NCBI GenBank assembly: GCA_021295735.1
Contig: JAGWBU010000018.1
Span: forward strand, 18,184-52,299
Direction of reading: 5' to 3'
From: Candidatus Poribacteria bacterium
GTDB lineage: Bacteria; Poribacteria; WGA-4E; WGA-3G
Length of the DNA stretch: 34,116 bases
Shown: piece after piece, positions 24,577-32,515 of the stretch
How positions within the stretch are numbered: the stretch's first letter is position 1
Layout of the letters: every line of letters starts with the position of its first letter
Translations under genes and position numbers: made by a program
The notes under the pieces: generated by a model
Databases searched by the model: none
Told to the model about the DNA's origin: nothing
Seen by the model: only the letters and a program-made list of their open reading frames with translations

Positions 24577-26397
24577 TTAGGAAATGACTAATAGTTTGCC
24601 TTGTTGTGGGTCAAAGGTCCGATTCAGATACGTCTTTCCGTTCGCTTTCCAAAAAGTTAACGGTATCTGTTCTCCTGTCTGTAAAAGCCACTCTTCAACC
24701 ACTTGTGCTTCACCATCTATCTCGACCAATGTTTCAATCTGCTTTTCTCTGGTGTTGAACAGATAAAACGTTTGGTATTTTCCATGCGTTCTGTGATGTA
24801 CCCGCAATGTTTCCGTTGGTTGTTTCTTCTGCTCTGTATAAATAGAAATAGTTGGCGTAATCCATTTACTGAGAAATTTCCTGAGATCCGTTTCCCTTTC
24901 TCCTTGCGGACCATCTAATATAGTGGTACGGTGTTTGTAGATTAGGCGTTCCAGTAGATACGGTTCAAGTCCAACTCGTCCATTAAGTAAGTACGGGATA
25001 GGTGCGTTGACAATAAGTCTTCCTTTTGCTTTCAAAAATTCTGTTAAACGTTGTACAGTCATTTCGTGCAAGGATAGGCAACTGGGAAGTAGCACAAGAC
25101 GATATTTCTTTCCATTGAGACAGATCACTCCTTCCTTGTTTTCTACGGTGGCATCAAAGAGTTGTGCTTCAGAGACAATATCAAAATCATAACCCATGTT
25201 CCACACTGTCTGGCACAGCCACGCCCAGGCTTTTGTTATGCTGTTCCAATGTTGTTCTTCTGGTTTCATCCAGAGACTCTGCGTTGGTGATAACATTAAA
25301 ATTGGACGTTTTGGATGCCCAACCTGCAACAATTGGACAAAAGAGTCATGTGGATAGGTATCGGAATGGTTCTGCCCCACGCGATTTGCTACCCACTGAT
25401 TAAATCCGAGGGTAGCATCACTGAGGGATTCGGAAGATGTGTGTGTCTCTTTTCTGAAAATTCCGGCATGCTGTGTATTACTACACATCGACTTAGCAAC
25501 AACAAAACGCCTCGGCGTGTCCAACTCCGATGTAATGAGAATTGAACAATCCGCTTGCTCCAAAAGTGTCCCCAATTCATATTGTAGTGACCTTGCACTT
25601 TCTGTTAGTGTTACCGCTAACCTTAAGTTGTGCTGATGACAGAAATTTTTTATTCCTCCCAAGAAACACTTCGCAAATTGTGATGTCAATTCTTGCCAGA
25701 AAACACTTCTGATAACTGACGAATTATAGGTTTCAGTAAAAAGAATAGGTAGGAAACTTCCACGCTCGCCCGAGGAAGTTCTGTGATTATCTTTGAAGTT
25801 TTCTTCTTTAATTCGCTCCAGTAGCGTGCCACTCCATGGTACTGATGTTGCATCCGCTTCAAGCACAGATAAGAAACGTGGCAGTTCAATAGCAAAACCG
25901 ATTACGGCATCTGTGCCATAAGACTCTACATAACTTGTTAGAACCCGTTTTACAAAGGTTTTAACACCAGAGTCGCTAAGTAAGTCATCAGTGTTTTCTT
26001 CAGACTGATAGATGTAAAGAATTGTTCTACCACGTAACCGTTCTGCGACTGAAATGTCCTTTGCTATACAACGTTGAATGTAATCAGTGATGTTATAAAA
26101 TAACGCATCTGTATGTGGTTCTGCAACCAGATAGAATTGATTAAAAAATGCCTCATCGTTTTCATAAACATTTCGTAAGTATCCTTGGATAGATGCAGCT
26201 GTTTCTGATGCCTTAAAATGAAACTCTATAACCCGTAGTCGGTACCGCGTCTGAATTATTGCAGAATCCAATTGGATCCATGCCTGCTTTCTAAACCGAG
26301 CAAGTTTGGCTAACGCATCTTGATGTGCTTTTGATTTTTCTATACTTGGATAAGATAGCAAAGCACCGTTTGGAATATAGGTGAAATTCGTTTTCAC
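24577..26397 (-). CDS. Putative glycoside hydrolase-like protein
   Basis: 606 residues, no signal peptide. The layout suggests a TIM-barrel enzyme (about 1-330, with many aromatic and acidic residues such as ILFTETYNSSV) followed by a flavodoxin/glutamine-amidotransferase-like domain (about 350-480). The second domain is marked by RPILMLSPTQSLWMKPEEQHW, then YRLVLLPSCLSLHEMTVQRL, then GRLIVNAPIPYLLNGR, and ends in beta-rich segments. This tail pattern is common in beta-galactosidase-like and rhamnosidase-like hydrolases. I cannot identify catalytic acids or a GH family. It is convergent with the SLBB export gene. Its upstream region (26398-26600) is AT-rich without obvious signals. Confidence 0.55.
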   Translation of the reverse strand: MKTNFTYIPNGALLSYPSIEKSKAHQDALAKLARFRKQAWIQLDSAIIQTRYRLRVIEFHFKASETAASIQGYLRNVYENDEAFFNQFYLVAEPHTDALFYNITDYIQRCIAKDISVAERLRGRTILYIYQSEENTDDLLSDSGVKTFVKRVLTSYVESYGTDAVIGFAIELPRFLSVLEADATSVPWSGTLLERIKEENFKDNHRTSSGERGSFLPILFTETYNSSVIRSVFWQELTSQFAKCFLGGIKNFCHQHNLRLAVTLTESARSLQYELGTLLEQADCSILITSELDTPRRFVVAKSMCSNTQHAGIFRKETHTSSESLSDATLGFNQWVANRVGQNHSDTYPHDSFVQLLQVGHPKRPILMLSPTQSLWMKPEEQHWNSITKAWAWLCQTVWNMGYDFDIVSEAQLFDATVENKEGVICLNGKKYRLVLLPSCLSLHEMTVQRLTEFLKAKGRLIVNAPIPYLLNGRVGLEPYLLERLIYKHRTTILDGPQGERETDLRKFLSKWITPTISIYTEQKKQPTETLRVHHRTHGKYQTFYLFNTREKQIETLVEIDGEAQVVEEWLLQTGEQIPLTFWKANGKTYLNRTFDPQQGKLLVIS

Positions 26398-26604
26398 AAC
26401 TGATATATCTCCAAGAAATTTGCATATTTGTTGGTTTTGTAGTATACTTTAGAATATGTATTGATTGGAATCTGTTGCCATTTTAACACGTTTTGTTGAC
26501 AGATGCAATGCGTTAGTTGTCAACTTGCAAATTCCGTTTGTGGTGAAATACAAAATATAAACAGCTACCGGTAGGCGCGCTTTGATGAAGTTAAAAAAAA
26601 TAAA

Positions 26605-26677
26605 TCGGTAATTTAGCGAGGTTAGAAAACCTCGCCAGCAGCGGGCACATCTGCCTCGTGCGGACAGAAAATTACCG
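26605..26677. repeat. 73-bp palindromic repeat element
   Basis: Perfect terminal inverted repeats TCGGTAATTT (26605-26614) and AAATTACCGA (26668-26677) enclose a hairpin with an 8-bp stem, GCGAGGTT/AACCTCGC (26616-26635). REP-like, in the gap between the glycoside hydrolase-like gene and the MacB-type gene; termini differ from the other elements in the window. Confidence 0.6.
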
Positions 26678-26771
26678 AAAGAATAAGTTAATCTTCATGT
26701 AAGCGCTCAGTAAAGTGTATCGTTAATCATAAATCTGCTATATCGTTTGTAGTTATATATTCATTTTGAAA

Positions 26772-28013
26772 ATGAGAATTTTAGAGAACCTAATCACAGC
26801 ATTTTCAGCACTTCGGGCAAGCAAACTCCGTACAATTCTGACGCTCTTAGGGATTACAATCGGAATTGCAGGTGTGATAGCGATGATGTCGTTAGGTGCT
26901 GGCGCCGAAAAACTCATCATGTTGGAATTTGAAAAGATTGGCGGGCCCAGTATGTTTGGTGTCTATCGTCCAGGAATGATTAGGCGTAATCATCGATGGC
27001 AACGCAACACAAGCCCACATTATCTAAATATGACGGATCTACGCGATATTATAGAACAGTGTCCATCCGTTGAAGTTGCCACCGTGGAAGGCAGTTATTA
27101 CATCAACTTTGATATTGAGGGAAAACACCGACCTACCTACATGCGTGCAACCACAGTTGAATATCAAGCAGTTCGCCAATGGCATACCGAAGTAGGTAGA
27201 TTTCTCGCCGATACAGACATGGACCTCTGGAATAAGGTTTGTGTCATCGGTTCACGAGTTTGGAAAGAACAGTTCAAGGGGATGGATCCGATCGGGAAAG
27301 AAGTTGGAATCAATAACAAACGTTTTACTGTTATCGGAATTATGGAAAGCCGCGGTCCAGGGTTAGAGGCAGGCAAAAGTGACGATAATATGATTTTCAT
27401 TCCGATTACAACTGCCCAAACTCGGTTTTGGGGACATGATAACGTTGGACACATTATGGTTCGTGCAAAAAGTCCGCTTGTGGTAGACCAAGCGGTTAAA
27501 GAGGTGCAAACCGTAATTAGACGCAACCACGGTGGGGACGACACCTTTTTTAGAACATGGCAAGCGCAAAAAGGCATTGAAAGCGCGAAAAAGACGATCT
27601 TTATTATTGAGTTGGTGTTAGTTATTATTGCTTCTGTTTCGTTGATTGTTGGCGGCATCGGTATTCTAAATATTATGCTCGTTTCGGTTACAGAGCGAAT
27701 ACCGGAGATTGGATTACGAAAAGCTGTCGGTGCAAAAAACTACCAAATTCGGTTCCAATTTCTAACGGAATCGATCCTCCTATGTCTCATTGGCAGTTTG
27801 CTCGGTATTGCCTTAGGAGCATTAGTCGGACAAGGTTTTGCGTGGGCAGTCGGCAAATTCATGAGGGGAATGATCGGATGGCCTTCTGTTGTCACCATAA
27901 AATCTGTGCTTATTTCTGTTGCAGCAGGTACTGCTGTTGGCATATTTTTCGGTTATTACCCCGCCAGTCAAGCAGCAAAATTAAGTCCAATTGATGCTAT
28001 CCGACATACATAG
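26772..28013 (+). CDS. MacB/FtsX-type ABC transporter permease
   Basis: About 413 residues with one N-terminal transmembrane helix (about 18-45, LTLLGITIGIAGVIAMMSLG), a large periplasmic MacB core domain (about 50-275), and three C-terminal helices. The latter include the family signatures GGIGILNIMLVSVTERIPEI and GLRKAVGAK, and the tail YYPASQAAKLSPIDAIR. It is the membrane half of a type VII ABC (mechanotransmission) system exporting lipoproteins, peptides or drugs. The ATPase and periplasmic adaptor genes usually found beside it are absent here, and the next gene is lpxI. ATG 26772 is preferred over TTG 26766. Confidence 0.92.
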   Translation: MRILENLITAFSALRASKLRTILTLLGITIGIAGVIAMMSLGAGAEKLIMLEFEKIGGPSMFGVYRPGMIRRNHRWQRNTSPHYLNMTDLRDIIEQCPSVEVATVEGSYYINFDIEGKHRPTYMRATTVEYQAVRQWHTEVGRFLADTDMDLWNKVCVIGSRVWKEQFKGMDPIGKEVGINNKRFTVIGIMESRGPGLEAGKSDDNMIFIPITTAQTRFWGHDNVGHIMVRAKSPLVVDQAVKEVQTVIRRNHGGDDTFFRTWQAQKGIESAKKTIFIIELVLVIIASVSLIVGGIGILNIMLVSVTERIPEIGLRKAVGAKNYQIRFQFLTESILLCLIGSLLGIALGALVGQGFAWAVGKFMRGMIGWPSVVTIKSVLISVAAGTAVGIFFGYYPASQAAKLSPIDAIRHT

Positions 28014-28018
28014 TAATA

Positions 28019-28112
28019 CCTGTTTTGACTGATGATTCTCATTAACAAAAGACGCGTTTGTAGTCGAGCAATTCATTGCGCCTCTTCCTGTGAATCAACG
28101 CCAAATAAGCGT
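28019..28112 (-). repeat. Partial copy of the subfamily B repeat
   Basis: Read on the minus strand, it has CAAACGCTTATTTGGCGTTG, then GCAATGAATTGCTCGACTAC and AAACGCGTCTTTTGTTAATG. It thus matches the inner part of the copy at 33872-34050 (CGACTACAAACGTGTTTTTT). The outer ends are missing or degraded. Confidence 0.55.
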
Positions 28113-28197
28113 TTGGTATTTGTCGGGAGCGAGTTCCAGCTCGCGACTTTACCGAGAAATGGCAAAAAACGCGGAAACTAAATAGCCTTATGGATGC

Positions 28198-29019
28198 ATG
28201 AATGGAACAAGAGCCGTGGAAAAACTTGGCATTATCGCAGGAGCAGGTGAACTTCCAATCCTTGTTGCGAAAAACGCGGCAGCACAAGGACGAAAACCGA
28301 TAATCATACAGATCACAAAAACGGATGAACAACGTTTTACTGAAATACAGTGTGAAGTCCATTCTTACGGTGTAGGACAGATCCAGAAAATAACACAGAA
28401 ACTTCTCGATTTAAACATAAAAGAACTCGTCGTAATTGGAAAAATTGAGCCAAGTATCTTGTTACGTCCCTTCCAAGTTGATGCAACCGCACTCAAGATT
28501 TTGGCACAGAATCGTAGCCAAAGCCCCACCTCACTCGTTTCAGCAGTCCTTGAACACTTTCAAAACGCGGGACTCTCTATCCTAAATCAAGATCATTTTC
28601 TATTTGATTTATTACCTGAACCCGGTGTACTCACAAAACGCAAACCGAATGATGCACAGTGGGACGATATAAAAATGGGCATAGCGATAGCACGACAGAT
28701 AGCGAACCTTGATATTGGACAAACTGTTATCATCAAAAATCAGATTATTCTTGCGATTGAGGCTATTGAAGGAACAGATGCCACAATTTATAGAGGTGGA
28801 GACTTAGGTGGGAAAGGCGTTGTGGTTGCCAAAGCCGCATCTGAAAACCACGATTTTCGTATTGATGTCCCAACAGTAGGTATGCAAACACTTCAGACGC
28901 TACATGCTGTCAAAGGAAGCGTTTTGGCAGTTGAAGCAAGACGAACCTTTGTTATGGAGCCAGAGATCCTATTTGAACAGGCTGACCGTTGGAAGATTTC
29001 GATTGTTGCCGTGGAATAA
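28198..29019 (+). CDS. lpxI: UDP-2,3-diacylglucosamine diphosphatase LpxI-like
   Basis: Hydrolyses UDP-2,3-diacylglucosamine to lipid X and UMP, the fourth step of lipid A synthesis, in bacteria that lack LpxH. 273 residues: the N-terminal domain begins LGIIAGAGELPILVAKNA; the C-terminal catalytic domain has AIEAIEGTDATIYRGGDLGG, VVAKAASENHDFRIDVPTVG and MQTLQTL. This matches the LpxI (DUF1009) signature, with NHDFRID for the more usual QDxRFD. The presence of lipid A machinery implies an outer membrane. ATG 28198 is taken; a GTG at 28216 just before EKLGIIAG would fit the family's usual start. Confidence 0.88.
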   Translation: MNGTRAVEKLGIIAGAGELPILVAKNAAAQGRKPIIIQITKTDEQRFTEIQCEVHSYGVGQIQKITQKLLDLNIKELVVIGKIEPSILLRPFQVDATALKILAQNRSQSPTSLVSAVLEHFQNAGLSILNQDHFLFDLLPEPGVLTKRKPNDAQWDDIKMGIAIARQIANLDIGQTVIIKNQIILAIEAIEGTDATIYRGGDLGGKGVVVAKAASENHDFRIDVPTVGMQTLQTLHAVKGSVLAVEARRTFVMEPEILFEQADRWKISIVAVE

Positions 29020-29109
29020 GCTGTATACGACAGCATAGGCGATAAGCAACACTGCAAAAAGCAGCACCTGCCGCAGTCAGAGGGCTTTATCCACACAACG
29101 CACAAAAAG

Positions 29110-29143
29110 ACAGGCAGATACCCAAAACGGATAACCTGCCTGT
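29110..29143. terminator. Possible bidirectional terminator between convergent genes
   Basis: ACAGGCAG (29110-29117) pairs with CTGCCTGT (29136-29143) across an 18-base loop, followed by AATTT. It lies between lpxI (+) and the minus-strand Cys-rich gene; only short T- and A-runs flank it. Confidence 0.4.
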
Positions 29144-29166
29144 AATTTGAGAGACTACACGAACCG

Positions 29167-29688
29167 TCATTCAAAAGGGCATTGATGAGAGCCAGCTTCG
29201 CCACATTTTAGGCATTTATTGCCTTTATTCGGATCATAGCAATGATAGCAACCTGTGCCGTAACATCTTATACAGTCGGTTGGATGTGGTGGACAAAAGA
29301 AGTGATTTGATGCTTCTACGTCGACACATCCCCAATGAAAATGCCCTGCAGGGCATTCTCTACGGTGTTCCCAAAGACTGTCAACTTGTTCCTTGCATTT
29401 TGGGCATTCTTTGCCTCCGAAGATTGTGTCAAGTGTCATGCTTATAGAAATGATTGTGCCCATTGTTGGGTTGATAAAGGTAAATAAGTTCATCATTGCG
29501 CTGTTTTTGTCTTTTTCGTCTTGTATGCGCTCAAGTTCGTCAGCGCGCCACATGTCTTCTTCTGCGATTAACTTTGCGCGTCTTGCCATGTCCCAGGCGT
29601 CGTAATCCGATGGGTGATAGCTATGTGGCATTGTAGAGAAGGTGAGTGCAAAGGTGAGAAATATTACAATAGCAGATAGGCGTTTCAT
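29167..29688 (-). CDS. Exported Cys-rich hypothetical protein
   Basis: 173 residues with a clear signal peptide (RLSAIVIFLTFALTFST). A helical stretch (about 30-60) and a hydrophobic segment (about 65-90) follow. The Cys/His-rich C-terminal half has paired motifs CPKC, CPAGHFHWGC, CIRCYGTGC, CYHC, CLKCGEAGSHQC. These look like zinc- or metal-binding knuckles, or disulfides if periplasmic. Not recognised. ATG 29688 overlaps the stop of the upstream gene (ATGA, 29685-29688), so it is translated together with it. Last gene of a three-gene operon. Confidence 0.65.
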   Translation of the reverse strand: MKRLSAIVIFLTFALTFSTMPHSYHPSDYDAWDMARRAKLIAEEDMWRADELERIQDEKDKNSAMMNLFTFINPTMGTIISISMTLDTIFGGKECPKCKEQVDSLWEHRRECPAGHFHWGCVDVEASNHFFCPPHPTDCIRCYGTGCYHCYDPNKGNKCLKCGEAGSHQCPFE

Positions 29689-30443
29689 TTTGTTCCCTCC
29701 GCGTAAAGTTGTGGAATTTCTAATTCCTTAACTTTATTTATATTTTCCATAAAATCAGGATATTTTCTTTGCATGCGTTTTGCGAAAGCAGGGCGTTTAT
29801 TAATTTCATCTGAAATCTCTATGATAAGAGATTGATATTTCAATAAACGCTTGCAGAATGCATCCAGAGATTCGGGGGTTGAAAACTTCTCAATGATTTG
29901 TACCGGGGTTGGATAGGTGAGGATAAAATTATAATCCCCAACTTCCAGCACATCTACAATTTGCTTTTGGAAGTTTGGTATAAGTTTTTCAAACTCCCTT
30001 TGTTCTGCAAAGGCGCGCTCTGCTTCATCCAGCCTTGCCCTTGCTTCCTTTGCTTTTTTTTCCATTTCGGCGAGATATTTCAATGCTTTTTCCCGATCTT
30101 CTTGCTCTTTTCTGTGGACTTCAGCATGTTCCTCGTCGGTTAAACTGTCATGTGGATGTGGCTCGTTGGGCGAAGTATCGGTTGTTTCCGGCTTATGTGC
30201 AGGAATCTTGATTATTCCCTTATGTGGTTCGTTGTGCCACGTGCCGTCTTGATGCCAATGTCCACCTTCCGCTGCGTCGGGCGGTGGTTGTTTGAACATT
30301 GTCAGTTTATCACCGAATTCTTGAATTTGTTGTTGCTTTTGGTTGTATCTCAAGACAGCGAGAGATCCAAATAAAGCGATGACTAATACAAATCCGATTA
30401 CTTTCGCCAAATGTCTTTGCCAAAAAGATTTTTGGGCTTTCAT
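29685..30443 (-). CDS. Membrane-anchored His-rich coiled-coil protein
   Basis: 252 residues. An N-terminal membrane anchor (about 13-30, VIGFVLVIALFGSLAV) is followed by a His/Pro-rich stretch (GGHWHQDGTWHNEPHKG, then a PNEPHPHDS region) that could bind metal. A highly charged coiled coil (about 100-150, EKALKYLAEMEKKAKEARAR) and a globular helical C-terminus (about 160-250) follow. Not recognised; the bulk should lie outside the cytoplasmic membrane. It is 12 bases downstream of the small membrane protein gene and overlaps the Cys-rich gene by four bases, so the three probably work together, perhaps in metal handling; this is inference from composition. Confidence 0.65.
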   Translation of the reverse strand: MKAQKSFWQRHLAKVIGFVLVIALFGSLAVLRYNQKQQQIQEFGDKLTMFKQPPPDAAEGGHWHQDGTWHNEPHKGIIKIPAHKPETTDTSPNEPHPHDSLTDEEHAEVHRKEQEDREKALKYLAEMEKKAKEARARLDEAERAFAEQREFEKLIPNFQKQIVDVLEVGDYNFILTYPTPVQIIEKFSTPESLDAFCKRLLKYQSLIIEISDEINKRPAFAKRMQRKYPDFMENINKVKELEIPQLYAEGTK

Positions 30444-30455
30444 GAAACTATCCTC

Positions 30456-30683
30456 CTATGGATTGATTACCGGTTCTGCTGCGTCCATCGTGCAGCGGGG
30501 ATCGGGTTTAAGTTCGGACAAATCGGTCTTTGTCCACGTGGGGAAACATTCCGACTTGATCTGTTGTTCACAAGGCGGAGGTATATCGGTTGCATCTATG
30601 TTAATGTTCACGATGAACAGTCCACCTATAATAAGAACAATGATAGCGATTGCGAGAATCGCTTTTTTGAGAAGCGTTTTCAT
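30456..30683 (-). CDS. Small secreted or membrane-anchored protein
   Basis: 75 residues: an N-terminal hydrophobic segment (about 8-28, AILAIAIIVLIIGGLFIV) and a short exported tail with three Cys (PPPCEQQIKSECFP and DPRCTMD). Not recognised. ATG 30683 has CTGGAGG (30691-30697) at good spacing. First gene of the operon with the His-rich and Cys-rich proteins; preceded by a structured leader at 30708-30829. Confidence 0.6.
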   Translation of the reverse strand: MKTLLKKAILAIAIIVLIIGGLFIVNINIDATDIPPPCEQQIKSECFPTWTKTDLSELKPDPRCTMDAAEPVINP

Positions 30684-30707
30684 TATAGCACCTCCAGATA
30701 GTATTTT

Positions 30708-30829
30708 GCTTGGTCGTGGGTTCGCCTACCATCTTTAAAAAATGGTGGGCACCCCCAGCAACCAAGCTAGTACTACCTAATATAAATTTAGATATGAGGT
30801 ACCCATATTTTTCAGTACTACCTTGGTTG
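30708..30829 (-). promoter_or_regulatory. Structured leader with alternative pairings, upstream of the His/Cys-rich operon
   Basis: Read as minus-strand RNA, segment A (CAACCAAG, 30829-30822) can pair with B (CTTGGTTG, 30766-30759), or B (as GCTTGGT, 30767-30761) can pair with C (ACCAAGC, 30714-30708). The B-C hairpin contains an inner stem CCACCAT/ATGGTAGG around a U6 loop. C ends 11 bases before the ribosome-binding site. AGTACTACCT occurs twice on the plus strand (30769-30778, 30814-30823). It does not match a riboswitch I know; a mobile palindrome is the alternative. The rest of 30830-31090 is AT-rich with nothing recognised. Confidence 0.4.
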
Positions 30830-31093
30830 TTTAGTATATTATACAAAAAACTGTAAAAAATGTCAAGTATAAATTAGAAAAAATTGAAATTTAGGCATTT
30901 TTTGCTAATTAAACGGATTCCAACGTAAAATGTTTGATTCCATTTCACAAAACAGTGACGTTTGATGCCTTCTTATAATGTTAAGGCACAAGATTATATA
31001 GAAAAGGGTGCATAATATGAAAAATTAGACATTTTTTTCTTTACTGTGTAAATAGGTAATAGAAACACTTTACACGTTCAATCAAATTAATAT

Positions 31094-31122
31094 TTGACAA
31101 ACAAAATTCTATATGGTATTAT
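31094..31122 (+). promoter_or_regulatory. Sigma70-type promoter of the ferredoxin gene
   Basis: TTGACA (31094-31099), 17-base spacer, TATTAT (31117-31122). The predicted leader to ATG 31193 is about 65 bases and ends with GAAAGGAG as ribosome-binding site. Confidence 0.65.
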
Positions 31123-31192
31123 TGAAGTTAGAATAGCCCAACGCTCATGAGGCGAAATTGGTATAAAGTCTAACGAAAGGAGAATTTATACA

Positions 31193-31456
31193 ATGACTTA
31201 TGTAATTTGTGAGCCTTGTATTGACCTCAAGGACAACGCTTGTGTTGATGTTTGCCCGGTGGACTGCATTCATCCGCATCCAACTGATGCTCCCGACGAA
31301 TATGAAGAGGTGAATCAACTGTTTATCGACCCCGAAGAATGCATCGATTGTAGTGTGTGTGAACCGGAATGTCCCGTTGAAGCGATCTTTATGGAAGAAG
31401 ATGTCCCTGAAGAATGGGAACATTTCACACAAATCAATGCAGATTACTTTCTTTAA
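31193..31456 (+). CDS. fdxA: 7Fe ferredoxin ([3Fe-4S][4Fe-4S])
   Basis: 87-residue soluble electron carrier. Cys9, Cys17 and Cys60 would hold a [3Fe-4S] cluster: the usual second Cys of the first CxxCxxC is absent in CIDLKDNACVDVCP. Cys21, Cys50, Cys53 and Cys56 would hold a [4Fe-4S] cluster (CIDCSVCEPECPVEAI). DVCPVDCIHP, LFIDPEECIDC and the acidic C-terminal tail are typical of FdxA-type ferredoxins. Length is slightly shorter than Azotobacter FdI. ATG 31193 with AAAGGAG upstream and a strong promoter at 31094-31122 suggest high expression. Its redox partner is not apparent. Confidence 0.92.
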   Translation: MTYVICEPCIDLKDNACVDVCPVDCIHPHPTDAPDEYEEVNQLFIDPEECIDCSVCEPECPVEAIFMEEDVPEEWEHFTQINADYFL

Positions 31457-31537
31457 TCTCAAAAAGAGGGCGAACGGGTTTGTTAATTAGGTGTCCTTAT
31501 CTAACGTCCTGAAAATTAACATCCGTTTTGACTCCAA

Positions 31538-31852
31538 ATGCTGGAATTTCAACCCACCGAAATCAAACGTTTGCCGCATAGTTTATCAATTCAATGGAAG
31601 GATGGACATCGGAGTGAACACACATACCGATTACTCCGAGAGAGTTGTCCGTGTGCACGGTGTGATGCGATAAGACAAGAAAATGACCCGTTTAGGATGG
31701 TACCATCGGAAGAATATTGGGAAAAATTACATTTGGTGGGGATTCAACGTGTTGGACGCTACGCTATACAGTTAATGTGGAGCGACGGACACAAGACTGG
31801 AATTTATACATTCACCTTTTTACGCGAACTCTCTGACTCAAAGGTTACTTAA
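31538..31852 (+). CDS. DUF971 (GBBH-like N-terminal domain) protein
   Basis: 104 residues that follow the DUF971 pattern: PTEIKRLPHSLSIQWKDGHR, YRLLRESCPCARCDA, then VGIQRVGRYAIQLMWSDGHK, TGIYTFTFLREL. The CPCARC motif plus His residues bind zinc in the related N-terminal domain of gamma-butyrobetaine hydroxylase. Stand-alone members often occur near iron-sulfur cluster genes (Mrp/ApbC-type); the adjacent ferredoxin fits that loosely, but function is unknown. ATG 31538 is the first good start; there is no clear ribosome-binding site. Confidence 0.88.
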   Translation: MLEFQPTEIKRLPHSLSIQWKDGHRSEHTYRLLRESCPCARCDAIRQENDPFRMVPSEEYWEKLHLVGIQRVGRYAIQLMWSDGHKTGIYTFTFLRELSDSKVT

Positions 31853-31909
31853 GTCACTTTTCTCGCCTCTTTCAACCTGCCAGTTTTTTTAATCATGATC
31901 AATCTAACA

Positions 31910-32515
31910 TTACTCCTCTAACAACTGGGCAACCAAATAACAGTTAGGTGTTTTCTGAACAGCACCGAGTGCCTCGCTAAGTTTTTTGCACCTTTGCCAA
32001 TAGTCGGCATACTTCACAGGTTCATAGTTTTTACGTTGTCCGATGAAAGTTTTTTTACAGCAAGCCAATTCCTTGCCGTTATCAATTGGATAGCCCCATA
32101 CACGACATATCACTGGGCGATGTTCATAAACAGAGCATACTCCACCAATAAGCATCGGACATTCGCCAGAAGTTTTCCCTTTGACCACTTCAATCGCTTC
32201 TATACCTGAATCTTTTATCATATTTTCAGCGGTATAACCCTCCGCTTCTAATACTTTGATAGTCCGCTGTGCTTTTTGACGAATATGTTCGCGTATCTGT
32301 TTTGGAAGTGCGTCCAATGCGGTTTTGAGATCGCGTGCTTCCACTTCACTAATTGGTATTGTTGAAGTGTTAAGGCAGCATTGAAAACAATTTGTCGGAC
32401 AAGGAACCCGACCGTATTCTTCTCGTACCCGTTGTACATCTCTATCAATTTCCGCAACAAGTTCGTGATAGACAGTCATTACATGTTCAATTACCTGTTC
32501 AGGTTGCGTTTCCAT
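31910..32515 (-). CDS. YkgJ-family cysteine-cluster protein
   Basis: About 201 residues. CPTNCFQCC near residue 40 and later CPMLIGGVCSVYEHRPVICR, WGYP follow the YkgJ/CxxxCxxCC pattern thought to bind a zinc or iron-sulfur centre; CC in ELACCKK and a final CYL add further Cys. Biochemical function is unknown. ATG 32515 is chosen because GAGGAG lies just upstream (the open frame begins 14 codons earlier without one). It overlaps the 3' end of the cold-shock/Sm-like gene by 17 bases, so the two are co-translated. Confidence 0.88.
   Translation of the reverse strand: METQPEQVIEHVMTVYHELVAEIDRDVQRVREEYGRVPCPTNCFQCCLNTSTIPISEVEARDLKTALDALPKQIREHIRQKAQRTIKVLEAEGYTAENMIKDSGIEAIEVVKGKTSGECPMLIGGVCSVYEHRPVICRVWGYPIDNGKELACCKKTFIGQRKNYEPVKYADYWQRCKKLSEALGAVQKTPNCYLVAQLLEE

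Noticed and set aside
28042-28362. 106-codon open frame on the minus strand
   Set aside because: Overlaps the start of lpxI and a repeat fragment; Phe/Cys/Arg-rich, no domain.
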